Shown here one piece after another: positions 1-9,100 of a stretch of DNA of 64,000 nucleotides (its first letter is position 1; the number at the start of each line of letters is the position of its first letter). This DNA comes from Paracyclopina nana. Lineage: Eukaryota > Arthropoda > Copepoda > Cyclopoida > Cyclopettidae. A program made the position numbers and the translations under genes. The stretch lies in the NCBI GenBank assembly GCA_019096065.1, contig JAGUCH010000006.1, forward strand, positions 888,001-952,000. The letters are read 5' to 3'. Under the pieces are notes generated by a model, which saw nothing but the letters and a program-made list of their open reading frames with translations, had not been told where the DNA came from and made no database searches.

Positions 1-1440
1 GCTTTTTGCACCATCATTATGATCATCGCTTTCAGGAACTCCTTTTACACGCTCAATTTCCAAGACAACACCTCCTATCCACAACAGGGAGGTCTGCTCG
101 TACAAATCTGGATAAAACACAAAGTGCTCTGGTAGTATGCGGAAAAAAGGAGGCATCCATTATTATTACCAAATCTGCGGCGAGACGAGAGAACGGTTAG
201 AGGTGTCAACATCAGCAAACATGATTACGTTGCGTGTCTTGGGGTCACGTTGATCATCGCGTAAGTCAATCAATATTCAGGTTCGTTCGTTGGCCCAACG
301 TCGCAATTGGCTGCTTAATTGCCGACCATGTTGCAAAAGACCTGATGCCACGGCGATGAGAGATGAGGTAATTGGTTATGAAATTATTATTGCATGAATC
401 GGAGCCCCCAAGGCCTTAATCATGATGGTGTTCGCTCAAAGAATTGAAATGTGCCTAGGTGTAGAAAAGGCGGAACTGTGTTGCTCAAGAAACTTTTTAT
501 GAAAGATTCATCGACAAAGGCGATGATGATGGAAAGAAATGGATGCCGCATTGTCTGCTTGTCCATTGCGTTTCTGGAAGCCGACGCTTTATCTGTTCAG
601 GCAAGGTCGCATTGATGAGTGTTGCCCTCCAGTTAATTGAGTTTGCAGCCGATCAACTGCTATCCTAATTTACCGAGAGGCATTAAAGCCCACTCGCAGT
701 CTCATGACAAAAGGCCGTTGCGATCGCTGTTGGCCTCTACTTCGATGAAAATGATGATGAACCCGAGCATTAAAAAATCGTGTGAAGTTTGGGATTGAAA
801 TCCAAATTACGCATTGGCCACGCTCACAAATAAGCGGCCTTGTGAATGAGAAAACTCTTTCTCTTTCTTTTTTTCGCGTCGGGTCAAATTTTGGCTAAAG
901 CCAAGACGCGTCGAGGATGACAAAAGTATGAACGATAGGCTGGGCGTTTGCTCAAATCTTGAGAGCTACCCAAGGTTGACACCGTGTCACCATCATCGAC
1001 CCAAGATCTGGTAGTCAATGGCGCGTGTTTGAATATTTAAAGGTTAAACTCACCTCCAGGTCGTCGTTAGGCTGATCTGCGAAAATTGCAGTTGTTTGAT
1101 TTGCACTTTTCAAGTAAACATGCCACACGTGATACTCCTGTCAAAGATGCTTAAATCTCTGACATCATACCGTACAAATCACTTTCGCGCCAAGAATATT
1201 AGGCTCCAACACAGATTTCGTCGATTTTTCATTTAAATCCGAAAGCAGCCGCAATCATCCTTATTCTTGGCCGCTTTTTCACTGAGAAAATTGAGTCTCT
1301 CAGCAGACACAATCGTAATCGCAAAGTTTCGTGAGTTTGTTTACATTTTCGGTTAACGCGTTGCGATTTGACGAGTTATCAAAATTTTTTTGCTGCAAAC
1401 TGCCAGAAAAAACAAAAGAAGAATAAATTCCACTCACTCG
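1..1440. other. Unannotated stretch
   Basis: I see no convincing exon, RNA gene or repeat here. Open frames are short and show no family motif. The sequence is AT-rich with ordinary complexity. Confidence 0.4.
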
Positions 1441-1792
1441 GCCTGGATTTGCTGTGGTGACTTCCTCTGGAAGCGACCTCATTATTGACATGATTTGCAT
1501 CATGGAGGCATTTCCTGCGTCGTCAGGACATTTGGCAGCAGACAATTTGCCTCATTTTCTCCCGTGCGCAACAATTGTTGAATTGGCCCAGATTCGAGCT
1601 GAGGTGCGAGAATCTTTGATTCATGGCATTCGTAATCATTCCCCATGACACTTCAGGGTCACATTCTCCAAAGAAGATGGCGTTGTCGAACAAAATCTTT
1701 TCAATCGAGGCGCAAAGTTTTACTCTCTGATGCCTCAGCCACGGCCTAATTGATTCGCGCCATGCATGCGTGAACATCGAAATCGGATCCAT
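1441..1792 (-). other. Ambiguous open region, possible exon(s)
   Basis: The minus strand is open for about 89 codons (1523-1792) and ends upstream of a good donor-like GCCGA/GTGAGT at about 1436-1441. The plus strand is also open over 1454-1648. Several acceptor-like AGs exist, but no combination gave a product I recognise, and both strands look equally plausible. This is recorded as a candidate coding region only. Conservation across related species would be needed to choose the strand. Confidence 0.2.
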
Positions 1793-2067
1793 GCCACAAG
1801 AAGAAGATTTGGGATGGAAAAAAATCAGTCCGAGGTCATTCCCAATTAAAAAATGTATTAATGCCTTGATTATTTTTGTACAAGTGTTAAAAACGCACGG
1901 GTTGGGTCGCCCGTAATCACATTGAAAACTTATCAGCGCCCTCTACAATTGTCCTTATTTACTATTATTTGTTAGAGCTTCATTATGGAGCGAAAACGCA
2001 GAGGGCGTTGTGTAAACAACTAATAATCGTGTGGGTGACCCAGCTGGACTTTTTCTTAGGAACATCA

Positions 2068-2499
2068 TTAATAATACTTCTTTTTTCTCAACAGGCTTCC
2101 CTGACCTTGGCCTTTGGCCGAGGCTGCTTCAGCCTCGGCCCTGTTCAACTCGTTGAGGCTGTAAAAGGACTCGGCTTGGCTGCAATCCACATTGAACCAC
2201 CAGTCACAAATAAAGTACTCCTGGTTGAACACGGTCCCGTTTGGACATAGGAAGGAGTACTTGACCAGTTCAACTCGGCTGTGGTCCACACAAATATGGA
2301 AAGCCTGGCAATCCGACTCGGGGTCTGCGTAATAGCCTCCGGGTGTGAGGCCACTGCACAAAAAGTTGGTCTCCGGCACCTGAGCAAAGATGGGGTAGTC
2401 ATCGCCAGGAGTTCCTGGGATATTCTTTGTCAGGGCCTCCAACGAGTCCTGTTGGGCAAAAGCAACCACTAATGCCATGGCAAAGATGATGAGACTCAT
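2068..2499 (-). CDS. Secreted chitin-binding (CBM14/peritrophin-A) cuticle protein, CPAP1-like
   Basis: A 143-aa protein with an N-terminal signal peptide (MSLIIFAMALVVAFA, likely cleaved before QQ) and one CBM14 domain at about residues 46-112. The domain has the six-cysteine pattern (FLC, ESDC, HIC, FLC, FIC, NVDC) and aromatic chitin-contact residues (GYYADPE, CDWWFNVDC). One CBM14 domain in a short secreted protein matches CPAP1, the cuticular proteins analogous to peritrophins. Such proteins bind chitin in the exoskeleton or tracheal-type cuticle. The tail is short and basic (RKKKYY). The ATG sits just after an acceptor-like site (pyrimidines plus CTAAAG, AG at 2502-2503), so a 5' UTR exon upstream is likely. 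A second possible N-terminus uses an exon at 2939-2998, listed separately. The domain call is firm and the exact start is not. Confidence 0.85.
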   Translation of the reverse strand: MSLIIFAMALVVAFAQQDSLEALTKNIPGTPGDDYPIFAQVPETNFLCSGLTPGGYYADPESDCQAFHICVDHSRVELVKYSFLCPNGTVFNQEYFICDWWFNVDCSQAESFYSLNELNRAEAEAASAKGQGQGSLLRKKKYY

Positions 2500-2938
2500 G
2501 CCTTTAGGGGAAGGAAGAGAAAAAGATTTTAGTCATTTCGTGATTAAAATTGCACAGAGGTGAACAACACTCGAGGTGGAGAGTGAAAAAACCTCCAAAC
2601 TCTGTCCAGAATAATCTGCACTTATCCCAGAGGAGATGCCCTCGAAAACTCGTAAAAGTGTCAAAGATCTTTTTACACCACCAGCACATAACCAAGGTAA
2701 GTCTCAATATCGTCTTACCCGATGCTCCACAAGAGGATTTAGATTTGTTGCCAGCCATTTTCGTCTCGAATTGCGACACTTTTACTAGGTGGTTTATGGT
2801 TATAGTATGAGCCAGGGGAGATTCCTGAACAAACTGATGAAGTGGAACTAATCTTGCAATCCTTTTATATGAAAATGAGCAACAACATATTAGGCCCAGA
2901 TAGGAATATGATGAGCATGAAGCGTGTGCCAGGTCCAC

Positions 2939-2998
2939 CTGTCCATATGGTAGAGAAACGAGTCCAACGAGGATGATGATTACATGGCGCATATTCAT
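2939..2998 (-). other. Possible alternative first exon of the CPAP1-like gene (second signal peptide)
   Basis: A 20-codon exon beginning ATG at 2998 encodes a signal-peptide-like MNMRHVIIILVGLVSLPYGQ and ends at a CAG/GTGGAC donor. Spliced to an acceptor with a good pyrimidine tract (TTGCCCAACAG, exon from 2448), it enters the CPAP1 gene in phase 0 at DSLEAL. It would therefore replace the other signal peptide with its own. Both N-termini give a secreted product. Which is used, or whether both are, cannot be read from DNA alone. Confidence 0.4.
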
Positions 2999-2999
2999 C

Positions 3000-4479
3000 T
3001 TGGTGCATTTTTGGCCCTGTGAGTGCACATTTTCCTTCCTGGCCGAAATGGATCACAATATCTCGTCCCCATTCTTGCTATAGCTTGAAAAGCGTTTGTT
3101 GTTGCGTGATGCGCGACACCACCAGGTTGACCTCTGAGGTCAATCTAGTTCAGCAGATCTCCTTCAATGGTACTGTTGAAGTCCAGGAAATGATGGACCA
3201 CCGGAGTATTCAAATCCATTTTTTTCTGTGAAGATGATCTTGACCTCTGCTGTACTGTGGCTGTGAATTATACACACAAAAATGGCCCCCTCTTTTTTGT
3301 TAACTTCTCGCTGACTAAGTCTCGGGGGGATGATTAGCCCTCCTTTTTCTCTCAGGAAGTGCCAAAAGTCACTTGAGGCAAAAACTTAAAGTCGAAATGA
3401 ATGAATGCTTCTCACTTTAAAAGTCTCGAATGCGTTGCAAGTATTCATCAAATTTTATAGTGATTTTAGGTAATTTGACCCTTCTTCTATTGAGTCAAGG
3501 TTTTTGGGTGTTTTGCAGACTCCCAAATAATGTCTTGATGATTTTCGGTGCATATTTGCTTTTTTTGTAGTACCTCGTTACCATAATTTGAGGCTTCATT
3601 AAAATAGGCTTTTTTCGAGGTCAACTTTATTTCAGAGCCTTGATTGTTGGTTGTGCCAAGGCGAAATGCATCTTTTTTCTACTTTATATTAGGCACTAGC
3701 AACTATTATTAGAGATTCGTATCACTTTTAGTGGGTTTTTAATGGCCACGTAGATAGGCATTAGTACGTGAGATAAATCTTTGATTTTTGCCTGCTCCGG
3801 CTCGGGAAGTCTAGACAGTTTTATGAATTTTTGAACGCTTGATTTAATCAAATCTCGTCGTTGATGTCTTTGATTTACGTCATGAGGTGACCCCATGTAA
3901 AAGGCCATTTTCCAAGCAATAACTGTCTAATGATTCCATCTAAGCTAGCGTAGTTCATGAAGAGCTCGCTAAGGTTGCGTTGACTTCAGTAGAAAATGTT
4001 CCGTTCAAAGTCACCACGGTATTTTATTTAAAATGAATAATGACCTCGTGTTCAGGCCATAAATCCGTGTTGTACAATGCTACATAATGGTCACCTATAA
4101 TTCATTATTCATCCATGCTCTGGATTTTCAATGAGTTGATCAGGATTGCAATTCAGCTTTTCACATGGTTTGGCCTGAGTAGTCCAAGGCAACATCCACC
4201 TCCATATTTAGCCATTCATTAATATTTCATTTGGTTGGCAATTAGGTGATTTTTTATTTTCTCTGCTCCTGGCTTGATTTATTTTCGGCTTGGTCAGCTG
4301 CAACAGCAAAAAAGATTTTTTTCCACTGCAATAATTACAAGTTGCACCCGGTTGCCTTGTGATGGACTTTTTGGCAGAGGAGAAAATGAAAGTGTTTGAA
4401 TTTCGCTTGCACCACGAATGTTTACTCGGTTTGGCAACATTTTCCACGGTTCTTTTTGTCATTTCACACATAAGAAGAA
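3000..4479. other. Intergenic stretch, nothing recognised
   Basis: No ORF with family features, no RNA gene and no obvious repeat up to the foldback-like element at 4488. Short open frames are not supported by splice sites or homology. Confidence 0.4.
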
Positions 4480-4487
4480 GAAGAAAA

Positions 4488-5097
4488 GGTATATCTGTTC
4501 AAATCCGATTCCGCAAAAATCCGCTCCGTGAAAATCCCATACGTGAATTTCCTCTCAGTAAAAATCCGCAATGCAAAAAGTTTTCTCTGCTAGTAAATTG
4601 TTATAAACCTTTGGAAAATGCCTACATTCTGATTTCTAACTTGAGCTTTCACCAAAAATAGCTCAGCAATTTGCTTCAGTATAGCTTAGTTTTTCCAAAG
4701 TTACCATTCCTGGTTACCAGCTACACTTATTTGGCTCAAAGGCAACTAATAAGGTGGTTCTTGTGGACTATTGATTTGTATTACTTTTAAAGGTATTTAT
4801 AACTATTAAGGGTAACTATCAAAAAACCTAACAGAAAAAACTGGGCAACTATGTATCATCAAATTTTAGTTCATGACGTAAAAACAAAGTGGTAATCTAA
4901 AAATAACAAGATGTTCAAAAGTAACCATTTATATTTTATAATGATTACTCGCCCTAAAAAAGTGACTCCGCTGATTTAAATTAAAGTTGATTTTGAGCTC
5001 AACTCCCAAATGTCTCATCTAAATTGTCGCACGGAATTTTTCGGAAGGGTTTTTTACTGAACGGATTTTTGCGGATGCGGAATTGAACAGTACATTC
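4488..5097. mobile_element. Foldback-like non-autonomous DNA element, copy 1
   Basis: The element begins GGTATATCTG and ends AGTACATTC. It is flanked by the 8-bp direct repeat GAAGAAAA (4480-4487 and 5098-5105). Just inside each end are long, imperfect inverted repeats built from degenerate units of the type TTCCGCAAAAATCCGC, at left about 4495-4575 and right about 5019-5092. It has no coding capacity. Internally repetitive inverted termini are typical of foldback elements, and an 8-bp duplication fits hAT, P, Merlin or Mutator-like transposases. A second copy is at 62228-62802. The left duplication lies in a GAA-rich tract, so here the match alone is weaker evidence than in copy 2. Confidence 0.7.
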
Positions 5098-5109
5098 GAA
5101 GAAAACTAT

Positions 5110-5421
5110 CTACTTGTTGACGACAACAGGTGCTAATAATTCATTAGCTCTGTAAATTGCTCTCTGAGCAAACTTTTGTCCAACGATTCTCGTTAGCCAA
5201 TTTATTGGATACACAACGAATTTGGCCACATTAAAAAATAATGCTTGGTGATGATCCGTTGACCTTAGCTGCGTACCCTTGAGTTTCATAGAGTAAACGA
5301 TCCGAATGGTTGATTGGGAAACCACACGCTTCATCATAGAACGTTGGACGAGTTCAACTCTAAAAAAATTGTACTGTGGCGGCGAAAGTCGAGCAGTCGT
5401 TATTCCAGCCAAAATTATCAT
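5110..5421 (-). CDS. Hypothetical small protein (103 aa)
   Basis: An ATG-initiated ORF of 103 codons, basic, without low complexity, and not matched to a family I know. A TATA box (TATAAA, 5490-5495) lies about 70 nt upstream of the ATG, which supports a transcription start near 5460. An acceptor-like site (pyrimidines plus TTTTTTTAG) lies inside the ORF near 5367, so the true start could be a later exon boundary. The C-terminal part (KFVVYPINWLTRIVG) is moderately hydrophobic. The stop lies only 12 bp from the foldback element, which may supply the 3' end. It could be a chance ORF. Confidence 0.35.
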   Translation of the reverse strand: MIILAGITTARLSPPQYNFFRVELVQRSMMKRVVSQSTIRIVYSMKLKGTQLRSTDHHQALFFNVAKFVVYPINWLTRIVGQKFAQRAIYRANELLAPVVVNK

Positions 5422-5724
5422 GCATTATTGGCTCTGCACCATCGTCAAGCCTCGCTGGTTCAATGGTTCAACAAGACTGCTTTAGCTCCTTTATAGAGAT
5501 CATTCACTAATTGTGGTCTGTGAAACTCAGAAATCCGGATGTTGAAGGCCAATTATATTTCACAAAATTTCAATACGTTTACGAGCTGCGTCAGTTGTAA
5601 AATCCCTGTTGTCACTGCTACTCCAAAAAGGAGTTTCTCCTTTGGCTGAAGCCAGCAATCAGGCTCTTTAATTTTTGACGACACTTGGAGTCTTTATTTT
5701 TGTGTCATCTGCAAGATTTTTGCT

Positions 5725-5913
5725 CTAGATCACTTCCAACATCTTTGGACGATGATTTGCGTCTGTTGCAATAATTCGGTCCTCCGATGGTGGCTGTCCG
5801 GAAGTGCAATAATCTGAGGCACAGAGGCAGCAAAGTAGGAGGATTTTCAGCACTGAAGCTATGGTCAGAATGTAGACAAACGGTAAATTCGACACCTGTT
5901 CCGCCCAGCCCAT
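5725..5913 (-). CDS. Hypothetical small single-pass membrane protein (62 aa)
   Basis: A short ORF starting MGWAEQ. Its single hydrophobic helix at about residues 11-33 (PFVYILTIASVLKILLLCCL) is followed by a Cys-containing polar tail. Codon content looks protein-like rather than random, but no family is recognised. It may be a complete small membrane protein or the first exon of a longer gene. A weak link to the open frame at 5110-5421 is possible in phase but uses a poor donor. Evidence is limited to the ORF and the hydrophobic helix. Confidence 0.35.
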   Translation of the reverse strand: MGWAEQVSNLPFVYILTIASVLKILLLCCLCASDYCTSGQPPSEDRIIATDANHRPKMLEVI

Positions 5914-6154
5914 AGCCAATGGACAGCTGATCAGATCATTAGAGCATTGGAGCTCATAAAAAGGATGATGTTCAAGTTTCTAATCTTCACTGTATGATGC
6001 TATGGCTACCGCCATATACTTTAAAGTTTCTCTTTTCCATCCGCAGCTGAGACTTGATTTACTAAAGGCTAGCTACTACATTAAAGGAGAAAGCATGGCA
6101 TCTTGCGCATGTGCAACATAACTCGAGTCTGGATGCATCGTAGTTTATTTTTAT

Positions 6155-9100
6155 TCATATGAGTCGATCACTGTTTGTGGACCATTGTATGCTGTTTCCG
6201 TCCTCGTCAAATTTGGGCCTCTTGGTATGCCTCGCATTTGGCGTGTGCTCAATCTCCTCATGTTCAAGAAATCGGAATGAGCCCTCATGGCTCGAGCCCA
6301 TCATGCTTCCACCATTGACCACTGGCGACCCCGAGGCCGTTCTGTGTGCCAAAAACTTGTGCTTGGATGATGATGATGAAGATGGAATGGCCTCACTTTT
6401 GGCTCCATGCACCTTATAGTTGCCAGTGCTCTTCTTACCGTAGCTTCTACGTTTATGGCTGCCTTTTGTGAGCTGAGCAGTTTCCGAGGTCACTGTGGAC
6501 TCTGAGCTGTTTCGAGGCCGGCTGGAAGATGAAGCACCTTCTTCGTCCTCGGATTTGATTGTTTCCAACGAGGACACGGATTGGTCATCTGTCAGAGTCA
6601 CTTTCCTCGTGATTTTCGAGCGTGACGTTGTCCTCTTGGCGTTGAGCTCGTCCTCGAAGTTCTCATCATCAGGGATGTCAGCCTCGGTTCGTTTCTCTTT
6701 GACAGCCGCTCCGGGGGATTTGCCCTCGAGGTTGTCAAGGTACACTGCTGACGGATAGACCATTTTGGCCTTTTTCCTGTCCAAGGTGTGAACAGGGTGT
6801 TTGCTGGTGAACCACGAGCCCAACTTCATGGCTGAAAGGTCTTCAGTGGAGGTCTTTGCGATGCCAGCCTCGGAGTCGACCTCGGTGTCAGCCTCGGAGG
6901 ATTCATTGCCTGAGGCCTTGATCAGTGTGATTCGCTTCCTGTTTCCTCCTCCTCCAGCTCCTCCTCCATTTTCCAACCTGTAATGCGTTTCGGACTTGTA
7001 GCCAATGGTTATTGCCACTACAATGAGGCACAAAATGGAGAGGCCAACGCAGACTCCGATGAGAATGTAGGCGAGCTGCTCCGGATCCACCTGTTGGTCT
7101 CCTAAGAGGACTGCTGGATCTTGGTGATTGAGGGCTTGCCCACCAGACCCCAGAGGTTGGCGGCCTTCCAAGAAGATTTGCTTCCTCAGGTCATCATCTA
7201 CAATGTCTTCTTCGTCCAAGTCAAAGATTGGGCCTCTGTCGTTGTTGAAGTTCCGCTCTGCTGAGATTTCCTCTCGGTTGTTAATGGCATTGTCCAAGAG
7301 GCCCCCTGGAATTACCGACTCATTGTCAACGTTGTTGTGGTCATGCTCACTGAGCAGCTCCAAAAAACTGTTGTCTTCATTTTTTACTGCTGTTGTTATC
7401 ATGATCGTAGCAATTGTAGTTGAAGGAATCTCATCGTAGACATATTCATAGACGTATTCGTACTCTGGCTCCTTAATCAATTTTGTGGTGGTTGTAGTTG
7501 TAGTGGTTGTTGTTGTTGTTGTTGTTGTTGTTGTTGATGATGTGGTAGTTGAAGTGGTGGTCAGAGGTTTCAGCTCAAGGGCACCGGTGGTCTTTTTGGG
7601 CCTTTCTGGCCTTGGCCTTCGCCTCCTTACGAAGGTAGGCCTCGTCGTCGCTCCGGATTCTTCGTTGCTGCTGAGGACAAATTCTCCCATTTGTGGTTGC
7701 ACCGTTTTGCGAGGATTGCTCAATTCCTCGTCTGCATTTTGCAATCGTGAAGTGGTCACACGATCTTGCGAATTTTGCCTGTTTGCATCCGGATAGTACA
7801 AATAATCCTGCTCCGCAGTGGCTTCCTTGGGTGGCTGATGATTTGGGAAGAATTGTTGGTGATTTCTCACGCGGCTTTGATGCAATATTTCTTCAGGACT
7901 TTGCAATGATCCAGCTGATGCATCTCTGAACGTAGCTTTGGATCTCAAAGTCGACGTCGTCGTCGAAGTCGTCGTAGTTGTCGTTGTAGTAGTTGTAGTT
8001 GTAGTCGTAGTAGTTGTTGTTGTGGTTGTAGTAGTTGTTGTTGTTGTGGTAGTCGTAGTCGAAGTCGTAGTTGTTGTAGTAGAAGTAGTGGTGATATATT
8101 TCAGTCTGTTTTTGAACGTCTCTCGCCAGTTATTATTGCTTCCCTGTTGATTGGCAGGTGTTGTGGAAGTGAATCGAAATCCAGGTTGAGGCAATCCGAG
8201 AGGAGAATTGCCCTCGTCATAGTCTTCCTCAAAATCATGGGAAGAAGTGGAACTGATGCTGTCCAGATCATAATATTCGGATTTCCCAAGGTTGCCGTCA
8301 TCTCGTTTTCCTCCTTGGCCTTCAAAGGTCACATTATAAGCAATGAGAACGTCTTCTGTTGTCTCGAACGAGGTGGCATTACGTTGCCTCTTAGGCCTTG
8401 CATTATTGCTATTATAATAGTAAGAAGCTGTTGTGGCAGCCACTGCATCGAGGTTGTTGAAATGGGTGTATTCGCGTGTTGGCACACCAGGATCTTCAGT
8501 GGTTGGCACTGTCATCTGGTGCAAGGTCAACAGGCTATTTTCATCCAGCTGGCCCCGTCTGAGGCCCTGACTCAGAGGAATGGCAACATAGTCAATTTGC
8601 TGCTTTTGCTGTTGCCTTGCAAAATCCGGATTGCTCTCATGAAGTGGCCTTGAGTGCACCAGCCTTGGATAAGGCTGTTGCTGCTGCTGCTGTCTAATTA
8701 GAGGCAAAGGAGCCACTTTGACTGTGGTTCTAATTGTATTCCCTGCATTGTTGTCACTTCGAGGAAAGACTGAATCCCTTAGTGATGATGGCAGCAAGTT
8801 CGGCAAGGATGACAGGTCTGGCAGCAAACGCCTCCAGGCTGGAATATTGTCGTTTTGGTCCCTTCTCACCGCAACTTGTTCTGGGCCTCGACGTCGGTAC
8901 ACCTGAGGCTGTGGAGGCTGTTGGAACGATGGCCTCATTGGCTGCTGTTGGCTGAAGAAATATTGGTGATCCTCATCCGTCCTATCTAAATAGCCTCTAC
9001 GACTGGGATTTTCGTCTTGCACACTTCCTGGCCTCAAATTAGAATCAGCCTCTTCTGCCGTGGAGGCCGTTGGAGCCTCAGGCGCAAAGGAAACGCTTTG

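Noticed and set aside
2504..3028. A 174-codon minus-strand open frame
   Set aside because: Only its first 20 codons after an internal ATG look meaningful (signal-peptide-like, followed by a donor). The rest reads through probable intron.
7938..8150. Plus-strand poly-Val open frames opposite the Thr-rich gene
   Set aside because: Antisense of ACN (Thr) repeats. Low complexity only.
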